Assembly (NCBI RefSeq): GCF_000163055.2
Contig: NC_022111.1
Coordinates: forward strand, 1,488,001-1,552,000
From: Prevotella sp. oral taxon 299 str. F0039
GTDB taxonomy: Bacteria > Bacteroidota > Bacteroidia > Bacteroidales > Bacteroidaceae
Direction: 5' to 3'
DNA: 64,000 bases
Below the pieces are notes generated by a model. The model worked only from the letters and a program-made list of their open reading frames with translations, was not told the origin of the DNA and made no database searches. Shown here in pieces: positions 25,889 to 39,124 of the stretch. A program made the translations under genes and the position numbers. How positions within the stretch are numbered: position 1 is the first letter of the stretch; each line of letters opens with the position of its first letter.

Positions 25889-26776
25889 ATGAATACAAAT
25901 TTAAAAGGCCTAAGTGCCGCTGCTATTTCGTCAATTACTTTTGGAACGATAGCCCTTTTCAGTCTTCCTGTGCTCAAAAGTGGTATGGATTCGCTCTCAC
26001 TTATCGTTTATCGTTTTTTCTTTGGAGGCATAGCACTCCTGCTTTTAGCCCTCTTTCAAAGAGTGTCTTTGCGTGTTTCGCTAAAAGACATCGGGCAACT
26101 TCTATTGCTCTCGTGCATCTATTCTGTTTCAGCCTTGTCGCTAATAGAAGGTTATAACTATATGCCTACGGGCGTTGCCACCACACTTGTGTTCTCATAT
26201 CCAGTGTGGACAGCCTTGTTAATGGCTGTTTTCTTTCGTGAACGATTGGGCATTAAAACCATAGCTTCAATTGGCTTGGCCATCGTGGGAGTTGTTCTTT
26301 TGTCGGGAATAACAGGCTCAGACCTACAAAATTCACATATTGGAGTAGCTTGGGAGCTTCTTTCTGGATTGACCTACGCCATCTATTTAGTGGTGTTTCC
26401 ACGTCTTGAAGTGAAGAAGATGCCATCGCTTGCACTTACATTCTATATCTTTCTTTTCACGATGTTGTTGATCTTAGGTTTCTCGTTCATCACCAAAGGC
26501 GAGCTTGCACCTATTGCCAACAAGAGTGTAGCATTGAACTTAGTGCTCGTAGGACTCATTCCTACAGCCATAAGTAATATCGCTCTCATCGTAGCATTAA
26601 AGAAAGTGAGCAGTACTTTAACTGCTATTTTGGGCGTATTTAAGCCCATTACCGCACTGATTATCGGTCTTTTAGTTTTCGGAGAGACCCTTAATCAATA
26701 CACAACCCTTGGTCTTATTCTTACACTTGTATCGGTTTCGCTATTGATAATGGGTGCAGGAAAGAGCAAGAACTAA
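25889..26776 (+). CDS. EamA/DMT-family transporter (copy 1)
   Basis: 295 aa with ten predicted membrane segments arranged as two EamA repeats, each ending in a conserved helix (GVATTLVFSYPVWTALLMAV in the first; LKKVSSTLTAILGVFKPITA in the second). Drug/metabolite transporters of this family export amino acids or metabolites; substrate unknown. Its 60-bp distance from the CHR pair allows co-transcription. A clear paralogue follows 49 bp later. Confidence 0.88.
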   Translation: MNTNLKGLSAAAISSITFGTIALFSLPVLKSGMDSLSLIVYRFFFGGIALLLLALFQRVSLRVSLKDIGQLLLLSCIYSVSALSLIEGYNYMPTGVATTLVFSYPVWTALLMAVFFRERLGIKTIASIGLAIVGVVLLSGITGSDLQNSHIGVAWELLSGLTYAIYLVVFPRLEVKKMPSLALTFYIFLFTMLLILGFSFITKGELAPIANKSVALNLVLVGLIPTAISNIALIVALKKVSSTLTAILGVFKPITALIIGLLVFGETLNQYTTLGLILTLVSVSLLIMGAGKSKN

Positions 26777-26825
26777 AAATTTTAAGAAATAAAGAATAAC
26801 CCCTTAACAGCAAAATGTTAAAGAT

Positions 26826-27749
26826 ATGGCTTTAAACAATAACAATATTAGAGGATTAGTAGAGGCATCTATTTCTGCAATAGCATTCGGAACAATTCCT
26901 TTATTCAGTATCCCTGTTTTGAACGAAGGCATTGATTCTCTTTCACTTCTTGTGTATCGGTTTGCCTTTGCAGGTATAATTATACTCTTAGTGCTCATTG
27001 CCAATAAACGTTCTATGCACATTAACCGAGGCGATGCTTTTCGAATTATGTTTATTTCGTTGCTCTATGCCGTTTCTGCCATTTCGCTTATTGAAGGCTA
27101 TAAGTATATGTCGAGTGGTATTGCCACTACACTTTTGTTTTCATATCCTATATGGACAGCTCTGCTTATGGGTATATTCTTTAAAGAACGACTTAAATTT
27201 GGCTCTATTATTTCTATCTTTTTAGCAATTGGAGGCGTTGTTCTTTTGTCGGGAGTAATAGATGGAGACTTCCAAGCATCATATAAAGGACTATTGTGTG
27301 AGCTGTTTTCTGGATTCTTATATGCCACTTATATGGTGATACTTCCAGTGATGCGCATACGTAAAATGTCATCGCTCAAGCTCACATTTTATGTGTTCTT
27401 TTTCACCATGTTGCTCATTTCTTTCTATTCTCTTTTTGCTACTGGAGGCATAAAGGGCATTCCTTCGACCTCATCATTCATCAATTTGGCACTCTTAGGA
27501 CTTGTTCCTACAGCGATAAGCAATATCACTTTGATTATGGCTTTGAAGAAAGTGAGCAGTACTATGGCTGCCATTTTGGGAGCATTCGAGCCTGTTACAG
27601 CCATGTTTGTGGGCGTGTTGGTGTTTAGCGAGCCTTTTACGATGCCCATTGCGCTAGGCTTGTTGTTGATAATTGCATCGGTGATATTCTTGGTGTTGTC
27701 GAATAAAAAAGCGCAAGAACAAGATAAGCAGATTGAAGAAGAAAAATAA
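26826..27749 (+). CDS. EamA/DMT-family transporter (copy 2)
   Basis: 307 aa, a tandem duplicate of the preceding gene. Corresponding segments are nearly superimposable, for example LVPTAISNITLIMALKKVSS against LIPTAISNIALIVALKKVSS, and GIATTLLFSYPIWTALLMGI against GVATTLVFSYPVWTALLMAV. It has an extra charged tail (AQEQDKQIEEEK). Two neighbouring full-length copies suggest either an old tandem duplication with different substrates or a heteromeric pair. A 22-bp repeat array begins 11 nt after the stop. Confidence 0.88.
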   Translation: MALNNNNIRGLVEASISAIAFGTIPLFSIPVLNEGIDSLSLLVYRFAFAGIIILLVLIANKRSMHINRGDAFRIMFISLLYAVSAISLIEGYKYMSSGIATTLLFSYPIWTALLMGIFFKERLKFGSIISIFLAIGGVVLLSGVIDGDFQASYKGLLCELFSGFLYATYMVILPVMRIRKMSSLKLTFYVFFFTMLLISFYSLFATGGIKGIPSTSSFINLALLGLVPTAISNITLIMALKKVSSTMAAILGAFEPVTAMFVGVLVFSEPFTMPIALGLLLIIASVIFLVLSNKKAQEQDKQIEEEK

Positions 27750-27760
27750 TTAGAAAATAA

Positions 27761-27848
27761 ACTCAATGCTTTTGCAAGGTAAAAGCACAGAGTTTAGAGC
27801 ATAAAAGCATAGCTATTGATGGATAATAGTTATGCTTTTATTGTTTGA
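27761..27848. repeat. 22-bp period array, four units; last two form a hairpin
   Basis: Units start at 27761, 27783, 27805 and 27827. The AAAAGCATAGCTATT end of unit 3 pairs with AATAGTTATGCTTTT of unit 4 (one G-U pair) around a 7-nt loop and is followed by ATTGTTTG. In RNA this would resemble a terminator for the EamA genes. Confidence 0.85.
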
Positions 27849-28104
27849 TTGCAGAACCACTGTGTACAAAGGGTATGGAAGACGGAAAAGAAGGTGATTG
27901 ACTAGGGGAGATTATGAGAGAGATGTTGGATGATGAAAAAGTGTAGATATAGGTCAATTGAGTAGCGATAAAGGTAATAAATATAAAGAAATAGGGTGGA
28001 AAATATAAAAAATAAAAAACAATAAGGTTTAATTCTCTTTTTATTTTTATATTTGCAAAATACCAGAAATGGTGTTTGAAGAAAAATAGAAGAATAATTA
28101 AATC
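27849..28104 (+). promoter_or_regulatory. Intergenic region with promoter of the OmpA-type lipoprotein gene
   Basis: No gene is seen in this gap. TATATTTG at 28048-28055 is a full TAnnTTTG box 50 bp before the start codon, preceded by a T-rich stretch at the -33 position. Confidence 0.55.
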
Positions 28105-28956
28105 ATGAAAATTATGAAACAGAAAACATTTATTGCCACTCTTTTTGCAGGAGTACTATTAGCAAGTAGTTGCGCAAGTAAGAAAGAACTAGATAATTGT
28201 AGATTAGAAAATAAAAATTTAACAGAATCTTTCCAATCAACAAAAGAAGAGCTTGCTGCTAGCAGAGCACGTGTGAACAGCTTGGAAGAACAGCTTGCTC
28301 AACAAAAGAAAGATTATGCATCATTGCAAAATTCACTCGATAAGAGTTTGTTAAATAGTAATGCAAACAACGTGAATATTTCGAAATTGGTTGACCAAAT
28401 CAATGAGTCGAACCAATATATCCGTCACTTAGTGGAAGTGAAGAGCAAGAGCGACTCGCTAAACATGGTGCTTTCGAACAACTTAACACGCTCGTTAAGC
28501 AAAGAAGAGCTTAAAGAAGTAGACGTACAAGTGTTGAAAGGTGTTGTTTATATCTCGTTAGCCGATAACATGTTGTATAAGAGTGGAAGCTATGAAATAA
28601 ACGACAGAGCAGCTGAAACACTAAGTAAGATTGCAAAAATCATTACCGATTATAAGGATTATGACGTGCTTATCGAAGGCAATACCGACAATGTGCCCAT
28701 TGCAAGAGAGAACATTCGTAACAATTGGGACTTGTCTTGCTTGCGTGCTTCGAGCGTAGTTCAATATCTACAAACACACTATGGCGTGAATCCTAAACGC
28801 TTAACAGCTGGTGGACGTGGTGAATATAACCCCATTGCCAATAACAATACCGAGCTAGGAAAGCAACGCAACCGTCGTACACAGATTATAATCACTCCAA
28901 AACTAGACCAGTTTATGGAGCTAATTGATAAGGCTCCAGAAGAGTCTCAAAAATAA
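28105..28956 (+). CDS. OmpA-family peptidoglycan-associated lipoprotein
   Basis: 283 aa. A signal peptide ends in lipobox LLASSC-ASKK. Residues ~30-130 form a long coiled coil (ELAASRARVNSLEEQLAQQK). The C-terminal OmpA domain is at ~150-270 with NTDNVPIARENIRNNWDLSC, RLTAGGRGEYNP and the final GKQRNRRTQIIITP, including the conserved Asp and Arg that bind meso-diaminopimelate. It would tether the outer membrane to peptidoglycan, with the coiled coil as a spacer. It is monocistronic, with its own promoter and a strong hairpin after it. Confidence 0.9.
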   Translation: MKIMKQKTFIATLFAGVLLASSCASKKELDNCRLENKNLTESFQSTKEELAASRARVNSLEEQLAQQKKDYASLQNSLDKSLLNSNANNVNISKLVDQINESNQYIRHLVEVKSKSDSLNMVLSNNLTRSLSKEELKEVDVQVLKGVVYISLADNMLYKSGSYEINDRAAETLSKIAKIITDYKDYDVLIEGNTDNVPIARENIRNNWDLSCLRASSVVQYLQTHYGVNPKRLTAGGRGEYNPIANNNTELGKQRNRRTQIIITPKLDQFMELIDKAPEESQK

Positions 28957-28980
28957 ATTGTAGCGGTTAAAAAGAACAAC

Positions 28981-29040
28981 AAGAGTTTTTTAGTGTAGTT
29001 AATGTCCCTCAACGAGTCTGTCTCACTAAAAAACTCTTTT
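28981..29040 (+). terminator. Long-loop hairpin terminator after the OmpA-type gene
   Basis: A perfect 15-bp stem AAGAGTTTTTTAGTG / CACTAAAAAACTCTT spans a ~28-nt loop, then TTTAACTATT follows. The loop is unusually long for a simple terminator. Confidence 0.6.
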
Positions 29041-29128
29041 AACTATTATATCGCTCAAAGAAAGGAATTAGAAGGAAAACGGATAAAAACTATTCGTAGA
29101 ATATAAATCAACAAAAACAAGAAAGAAA

Positions 29129-31102
29129 ATGAATGTTCCTGAAAAACTACCAGAAAACGCCTTTAAGGAATTGAGAGAAGGCGAAGAGTATGAACCTTTG
29201 ATGTCGCCCCAAAGTAGCTATCCCGAAGTAACGCTATGGTCGGTAACTTGGGGAATCTTAATGGCTGTAATCTTTTCTGCCGCTGCTGCCTACCTAGGAT
29301 TAAAGGTAGGACAAGTGTTCGAGGCTGCAATTCCCATCGCAATTATAGCAGTGGGTGTTTCAACGGCATCGAAAAGAAAGAATGCTTTGGGTGAAAATGT
29401 AATTATACAGAGTATTGGTGCTTGCTCGGGAGCTGTGGTTGCAGGAGCAATTTTTACCCTTCCTGCTATTTATATTCTACAAGCAAAATATCCAGAAATA
29501 AGTGCTTCCTTCTTTAAAATATTCATAGCATCACTCTTAGGGGGTGTTCTTGGAATCTTATTCCTCATTCCTTTTCGCAAATACTTTGTGAAAGACATGC
29601 ATGGTAAATATCCTTTCCCCGAAGCAACAGCAACAACTCAGGTGCTTGTTAGTGGTGCAAAAGGAGGCGGACAAACCAAAAAACTGTTGCTTGCAGGCTT
29701 AATAGGTGGCTTATACGATTTTGTTGTGGCTACATTTGGTTTGTGGAACGAAAACGTAACCTCACGAGTTGTGGGCTGGGGAACAGCTCTTGCCGACAAA
29801 ACAAAATTGGTATTTAAAATCAATACAGGTGCTGCCTTGTTTGGATTGGGCTATATCGTGGGCTTACGTTACACTTTAATTATCTGCTTAGGCTCTGCTG
29901 CGGTGTGGTGGTTGATTGTTCCTGGTATGTCTTTCGTTTTCCATGACACTGTTTTAAACAATTGGGACGCATCAATAACTCAAACTGTTGGCTCGATGAG
30001 TGCTGAAGAAATCTTTAAATATTATGGTAAGAGTATCGGTATTGGAGGTATTGCAATGGCAGGTATTATTGGTGTTATCAAATCGTGGAGCATCATTAAA
30101 AACGCCATTGTCCTTGCTTCTAAAGAGCTAAGAGGCGGTTCTGCATCTGCAGAAAAGAGCGAAGCTATCCGCACTCAACGTGACATCTCTTTCAGAATCA
30201 TCGCAATAGGATCTTTAATAACCTTGTTGGTTATTTTCTTATTCTTTTGGTTCGGCGTGATGAATACCTTGTTCTATGCTGTTGTGGGTGTGTTGCTTGT
30301 GGCAATTATCGCCTTCTTATTTACAACTGTGGCAGCCAATGCCATTGCCATTGTGGGTAGTAATCCTGTTTCAGGAATGACCTTAATGACCTTGATTCTT
30401 GCATCCGTGGTTCTTGTTGCAGTAGGATTGAACGGAGCAAGTGGTATGGTTGCAGCCCTAATTATGGGTGGAGTGGTTTGTACTGCTTTGTCTATGGCTG
30501 GCGCATTTGTTACCGATTTGAAGATCGGTTATTGGATTGGAACAACTCCACAGAAGCAACAAACATGGAAATTCTTGGGTACTTTGGTGTCGGCAGCAAC
30601 CGTTGGAGGTGTAATGATGTTATTAAATAGCACTTATGGTTTCGCTTCTGGTCAGTTGGCTGCACCGCAAGCAAATGCTATGGCGGCTGTTATCGATCCT
30701 TTGATGAATGGTGCGGGTGCTCCATGGTTGTTGTATGGAATAGGTGCTTTGATAGCTATTGTGTTAACATGGTGCAGGGTTCCTGCTCTTGCTTTTGCTC
30801 TTGGAATGTTTATTCCACTTGAATTGAACCTTCCACTTGTGGTGGGTGGTGCCGTAAACTGGTATGTAACATCACGCAGTAGCGATGCTAAGATGAACGA
30901 AGAAAGAGGCGAAAAGGGTACTCTTATTGCAAGTGGATTTATTGCAGGTGGTGCTTTGATGGGCGTTGTGAGCGCTTTGTTGCGCTTCGCTGGATTCGAC
31001 TTTATCAATCAAGCTTGGTTGGATAACCCATTCTCTCAAGGCTTGTCGCTTATAGCATACGGTGCATTGATTTATTGCTTGGTTCGTTTTACAAAGAAAT
31101 AA
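29129..31102 (+). CDS. OPT family oligopeptide transporter
   Basis: 657 aa with about 14-16 hydrophobic segments. It matches the prokaryotic OPT/YSL family: PEVTLWSVTWGILMAVIFSA at the N-terminus, GKYPFPEATATTQVLVSGAK in the conserved KYPFP loop, and FIPLELNLPLVVGGAVNWYV near the end. OPT carriers import small peptides or metal chelates by proton symport. The gene appears monocistronic; a following gene has its own promoter. Confidence 0.92.
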   Translation: MNVPEKLPENAFKELREGEEYEPLMSPQSSYPEVTLWSVTWGILMAVIFSAAAAYLGLKVGQVFEAAIPIAIIAVGVSTASKRKNALGENVIIQSIGACSGAVVAGAIFTLPAIYILQAKYPEISASFFKIFIASLLGGVLGILFLIPFRKYFVKDMHGKYPFPEATATTQVLVSGAKGGGQTKKLLLAGLIGGLYDFVVATFGLWNENVTSRVVGWGTALADKTKLVFKINTGAALFGLGYIVGLRYTLIICLGSAAVWWLIVPGMSFVFHDTVLNNWDASITQTVGSMSAEEIFKYYGKSIGIGGIAMAGIIGVIKSWSIIKNAIVLASKELRGGSASAEKSEAIRTQRDISFRIIAIGSLITLLVIFLFFWFGVMNTLFYAVVGVLLVAIIAFLFTTVAANAIAIVGSNPVSGMTLMTLILASVVLVAVGLNGASGMVAALIMGGVVCTALSMAGAFVTDLKIGYWIGTTPQKQQTWKFLGTLVSAATVGGVMMLLNSTYGFASGQLAAPQANAMAAVIDPLMNGAGAPWLLYGIGALIAIVLTWCRVPALAFALGMFIPLELNLPLVVGGAVNWYVTSRSSDAKMNEERGEKGTLIASGFIAGGALMGVVSALLRFAGFDFINQAWLDNPFSQGLSLIAYGALIYCLVRFTKK

Positions 31103-31198
31103 GCGGTAAGGCACAGAATATGAGTGCTTTATTAAAATAAAAAGCATAATAAATATTAAAAGAAGAACGGGTGTGCCGATGTGGCATTTTCTTTGTTC

Positions 31199-31206
31199 TA
31201 TCTTTG
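31199..31206 (+). promoter_or_regulatory. Promoter of the Bax-inhibitor-like gene
   Basis: TATCTTTG lies 25 bp upstream of ATG 31231 and matches the -7 consensus. Predicted transcription start is near 31213. Confidence 0.6.
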
Positions 31207-31230
31207 CAAGTAACAATAAAATAAAAAATT

Positions 31231-31944
31231 ATGGATAGAGAAACTTTTGATAGAATGATTGAAGAACGTGAGGAACAGATGTCACTTGCGTTTCCAGCTT
31301 TAATGCGCAAGGTGTATGTCTGGATGACACTCGCATTGATTATAACAGGTGTAACTGCGTATGGAGTGGCTTCTTCGCCTGGTTTGATTTATACATTGAC
31401 TAGCTCTGAATACTTGTTCTGGGGCTGTCTACTTGGTGAATTGGGTTTGGTTTACTTCATTTCATCTCGTATAATGAACCTTTCACTCACTACTGCAACA
31501 TTGCTATTCATCGTTTATTCGATCTTAAATGGGGTAACAATGTCGTTTATCTTCTTGGTTTACACAATGTCTTCTATTGCCAATGTGTTCTTTATAACTG
31601 CAGGAACGTTTGGGGTGATGTCGCTTATTGGATACACAACAAGAAGAGACTTGTCGAAAATGGGACAGCTGTTGATGATGGCTTTGGTTGGACTTATTAT
31701 CGCAAGTGTTGCAAATATCTTTATGAAAAGCGACACATTGTCGCTTATGGTTAGCTATATTGGTGTGGTGCTATTTGTGGGCTTGACTGCTTGGGATACT
31801 CAGAAAATTAAGCGTATGCTAGCGCAAGCAGATGATATTACCGAAGATGCACAAAAAATAGCATTGCTTGGAGCCTTGACCTTATATCTCGACTTTGTGA
31901 ATCTTTTCTTATATCTACTTAGGTTGTTAGGAAAGAGAAATTAA
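31231..31944 (+). CDS. Bax inhibitor-1/YccA family membrane protein
   Basis: 237 aa with seven predicted membrane helices, starting after a soluble N-terminus (MDRETFDRMIEEREEQMSLA). Typical family features are FFITAGTFGVMSLIGYTTRR, GLTAWDTQKIKRM and the final YLDFVNLFLYLLRLLGKRN. Bacterial members (YbhL/YccA) are inner-membrane proteins linked to ion leak or FtsH regulation; the exact role here is unknown. It has its own promoter and a strong terminator. Confidence 0.92.
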   Translation: MDRETFDRMIEEREEQMSLAFPALMRKVYVWMTLALIITGVTAYGVASSPGLIYTLTSSEYLFWGCLLGELGLVYFISSRIMNLSLTTATLLFIVYSILNGVTMSFIFLVYTMSSIANVFFITAGTFGVMSLIGYTTRRDLSKMGQLLMMALVGLIIASVANIFMKSDTLSLMVSYIGVVLFVGLTAWDTQKIKRMLAQADDITEDAQKIALLGALTLYLDFVNLFLYLLRLLGKRN

Positions 31945-31950
31945 TATTTA

Positions 31951-31992
31951 ACGAAAGGCGGAAGGAATTATTTGAATTCTTCCGCCTTTTTT
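31951..31992 (+). terminator. Intrinsic terminator after the Bax-inhibitor-like gene
   Basis: The stem AAAGGCGGAAG-A/T / CTTCCGCCTTTT (31954-31990), with a short A/T-rich loop, is followed by TTTTGTTTTT. Confidence 0.88.
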
Positions 31993-32122
31993 GTTTTTAA
32001 GCACCTTTTGTTCTTTTCTCTCCCTCTATATAATATAAATAGGTGAAACTCTTTTTGTGGTTGATTTTTCCATTTGTGAATTAAAAAAGTGCATTTTTTT
32101 TTGAATTTTCTCATATAATTAT

Positions 32123-32153
32123 TTGGTTTGTGTTGTAAAAAGTTGTACTTTTG
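32123..32153 (+). promoter_or_regulatory. rRNA operon promoter
   Basis: TACTTTTG (32146-32153) with TTG 20 nt upstream (32123-32125) matches the Bacteroidetes promoter pattern. It lies ~210 bp before the 16S gene. The 31993-32365 gap holds no gene, only this promoter and the transcribed leader. Confidence 0.6.
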
Positions 32154-32365
32154 CATCCGCTTTCGAGAGTAATCTCTGTTAGCATAAAGATAGAGTTCTT
32201 TGAATAGATTTACATAAACAGACAAGTTAGTACAAGAGTCTTGTTGTTTTTTACAACAGGGTATAAATACGAACCGTTAATTGATTATTCAATAAAGGTT
32301 ATAAGGATAGTCGTTCTAAGTCAGAAAACATTCTCCTTTAGGGGAATAAATATAAGAAATTTTAC

Positions 32366-33894
<1,529 letters not shown>

Positions 33895-34028
33895 GGAGAC
33901 GTCTATTATTTATAGCTTTATAGGTTATATGTATTTATAATCTTGTACTTACTTACTTGTCTTGTTTACAAGGGAAAAATGATGCTGGGCAAATCATTAG
34001 CCTTGGCACTTGAACTTAACCAGAACGA

Positions 34029-34102
34029 AGTCCTATAGCTCAGTTGGTTAGAGCGCCACACTGATAATGTGGAGGTCGGCAGTTCAAGTCTGCCTGGGAC
34101 TA
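34029..34102 (+). tRNA. tRNA-Ile (GAT)
   Basis: A 74-nt cloverleaf in the 16S-23S spacer. Acceptor AGTCCTA/TGGGACT, anticodon stem CCACA/TGTGG with loop containing GAT. The CCA end is not encoded. Confidence 0.95.
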
Positions 34103-34124
34103 CCTAAGATACAAGTTAACCCTT

Positions 34125-34198
34125 GGGGGATTAGCTCAGCTGGCTAGAGCACCTGCCTTGCACGCAGGGGGTCAACGGTTCGAATCCGTTATTCTCCA
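34125..34198 (+). tRNA. tRNA-Ala (TGC)
   Basis: A 74-nt cloverleaf following tRNA-Ile by 22 nt. Anticodon arm CCTGC-CTTGCAC-GCAGG with anticodon TGC. The Ile-Ala spacer pair is standard for this rRNA operon type. Confidence 0.95.
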
Positions 34199-34328
34199 CA
34201 TGTATTATGAATTTGATTCGTAATAAATAAGATCTTTGACATATTGATACAAGCAAAACTGTAGATTAAACAAGAAATCAACAGCTGAAAGTATGAGTTA
34301 ATCTTTTTTTAAGATAACTAAAGTTTAG

Positions 34329-37227
<2,899 letters not shown>

Positions 37228-37310
37228 ACACAGATTATTTTCATCCGTTTTGATTTATTTAATCATACATTTTGCTTGTAGATATGTTATAGATGTTATA
37301 AAGAAATATC

Positions 37311-37419
<109 letters not shown>

Positions 37420-37428
37420 TTTTATTAA

Positions 37429-37468
37429 AGAGAGTTTAATTGAGTAATCAGTTAAGCTCTCTTTTTTT
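37429..37468 (+). terminator. rRNA operon terminator
   Basis: The stem AGAGAGTTTAA / TTAAGCTCTCT (one G-U pair) is followed by seven Ts, right after 5S. Confidence 0.85.
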
Positions 37469-37588
37469 ATGTTTGTACTAAAAAAGACTTGAAGATATTG
37501 GAGAAAGAGATGTACAGCACTTTATAAGCCTCTGTATAGAAGGGGAGTAGACAGTCTGCATTCTCTTTTGAAAGAGCATTTGTTCCTT

Positions 37589-37678
37589 TTAATTTAAGAT
37601 GAACGCCTTCTTCAGATGATTATCAATCAATGCTTGGATGTCATCAATGGTGTAATTATTTTGTTTATGCAATTCCAT
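37589..37678 (-). pseudogene. Relic of an AlbA_2/Schlafen-type (AAA_4) N-terminus
   Basis: The minus-strand frame MELHKQNNYTIDDIQALIDN runs into a stop after 29 codons. Reading on in a shifted frame gives EEGVHLKLKGTNALSKENAD, which resembles the (E)-S/G-x-H-L-E-F-K core of AlbA_2 (Schlafen AAA_4) DNA-binding domains. I infer a frameshifted, truncated relic. It lies 17 nt downstream of the mcrC relic on the same strand. The 37469-37588 stretch shows no intact gene. Confidence 0.4.
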
Positions 37679-37695
37679 AAACTAATCTTATATTA

Positions 37696-38247
37696 TTATA
37701 CTATGACTAAATAATCCAGCTGTTTTTTGATTTTCTCAAATGACTGATTTAAATCTAAAGTGCGGAAATATATCGTGTTTCCATCATTCAAAACCACTTG
37801 GTTGTTTGGCACTATTTCTTCCTGTGTCTTGGCATATAAAAGCATTCCATCCACATTACCAATATGCTCTTTATCTAAATTATATACATAAGATTGAATT
37901 TGATAGAGATTATTGGAATGTATAGTTCTTTTATTGAAGTTATTCTGCATAGTCTTACCATAATATTTGGCATCTATTATGAGGGTACGATAGGCAAAAT
38001 GGAGCATTACATCGGTCTTCATAATGGGCAATACATTCATATCTGAAACATCTTCTTGAACATTCCAATCAATTTGACTGGCTTCAGCATTGAGTTTTGG
38101 ATAATGCCTCTTATAAAATTCCCAAATAAACTTCTCGTACAGCCTGCACATTTTCTCATCAGAGAACTGTTTCATTCTATAATCTCCTCTATCTGTGGTA
38201 AGTAAGATGTCACTAACAACAAAATAACATAAATAAAGGAGCATTTG
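37696..38247 (-). pseudogene. mcrC: 5'-truncated mcrC (restriction system subunit)
   Basis: The ~180 codons match the C-terminal half of McrC of the modified-cytosine McrBC restriction system. MCRLYEKFIWEFYKRHYPKL aligns with E. coli MSLLYQKFLYEFCRR. The nuclease core is intact: PIMKTDVMLHF ... LIIDAKYYGK (PD-(D/E)xK), then HSNNLYQIQSYVYNL. E. coli McrC is about 348 aa, so the N-terminal ~170 residues are missing and no mcrB is adjacent. Homology extends up to about 38240 (LCYFVVSDILLTTDRGDYRM) and stops where the rplQ fragment begins on the other strand. The ORF's extra N-terminus up to 38310 is antisense rplQ. Without its N-terminal half and McrB it is very probably non-functional. Confidence 0.8.
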
Positions 38248-38700
38248 GGTCGTACTGCATCTCATCGTAGTGCTATGCTTGCTAACATGGCTATCTCGTT
38301 GATTATGCACAAAAGAATCACTACGACTCTTGCAAAAGCAAAAGCTCTTAAGAAATATGTAGAGCCTTTGATCACACGTTCAAAGGAAGATACAACAAAC
38401 TCACGTCGTGTTGTTTTCCGTTACTTGCAAAATAAATATGCAGTAACAGAGCTTTTCAAAGAAATTTCAACAAAGGTTGCTGATCGTCCAGGTGGTTACA
38501 CTCGTGTAATCAAGTTGGGTACACGTCAAGGTGACGCTGCTGAAATGGCATTTATCGAGCTTGTTGACTACAATGAAAACATGGCAAAAGCTCCTAAAGC
38601 TGTTAAGAAAACACGTCGTAGCCGTAAGACTACTGCAACAAAAGAAGCTGCAGCTCCTGAAGCAAAAGCTGAAAAGGTTGAAGAAGCAACAGCAGAATAA
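38245..38700 (+). CDS. rplQ: Ribosomal protein L17, N-terminus missing
   Basis: The frame encodes [20 protein letters not shown] followed by the complete L17 body ([20 protein letters not shown]) and a Prevotella-type Ala/Lys/Glu tail. Bacteroidetes L17 normally starts MRHNKKFNHLGRT. Here only the CAT (His) codon before TTG remains, preceded by GAG-AAG-ATA and an in-frame TAA at 38230. The only usable start is TTG 38245, with AAAGGAG 3 nt away, too close for a good site. The eight missing residues are basic and conserved. rpoA, the usual upstream partner, is absent. This looks like a recombined or mis-joined gene; another full copy may exist elsewhere. Confidence 0.8.
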   Translation: MGRTASHRSAMLANMAISLIMHKRITTTLAKAKALKKYVEPLITRSKEDTTNSRRVVFRYLQNKYAVTELFKEISTKVADRPGGYTRVIKLGTRQGDAAEMAFIELVDYNENMAKAPKAVKKTRRSRKTTATKEAAAPEAKAEKVEEATAE

Positions 38701-38725
38701 TTGCTTGTTATGCAAATATGATATA

Positions 38726-38764
38726 AGAGGGAAACATGAAATATTGTTTCCCTCTTTCTTTTTG
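38726..38764 (+). terminator. Terminator after rplQ
   Basis: The perfect stem AGAGGGAAAC / GTTTCCCTCT (38726-38755) with a 10-nt loop is followed by TTCTTTTTG. Confidence 0.88.
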
Positions 38765-39124
38765 TCCTATTGTTAGGTTACTTAATGTTGGCAAAACAGA
38801 TAGTTTTTTGTCATTTTCTTATTTTTTATCATAACATACCTCGTCTCTTACCTTTATTTCATGCTTTGATTAGTGCTGTCTTTTATTCTTTTATGTCCTG
38901 TTGTCTTATTCCTTTTGAGCAAAGAGGTATAGGAATAAAAAAGCGATAATAAAGCCTCTCAACACAGATTATTTTCTTCAAAAGTTTGACTTTTAGAGAT
39001 AAACTTGTATCTTTGTGGAGTAGAGAGGTATGTTTCTTCAGTGGATCATCTTGTTGAAAGAGAACCAATAACTTTCTACGTTATCTAAAACCAATAACTA
39101 ATCATAACTTAAACGTAAAATATC
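38765..39124 (+). promoter_or_regulatory. Intergenic region with promoter for the 39125 lipoprotein
   Basis: TTTG (38985-38988), a 19-nt spacer and TATCTTTG (39008-39015) form the best consensus promoter in the window, giving a ~100-nt leader. The rest is AT-rich and without genes. Confidence 0.7.

Noticed and set aside
38467..38776. Frames overlapping rplQ on either strand
   Set aside because: Composition mirrors the Lys/Ala-rich rplQ tail in other frames; rplQ explains the sequence.
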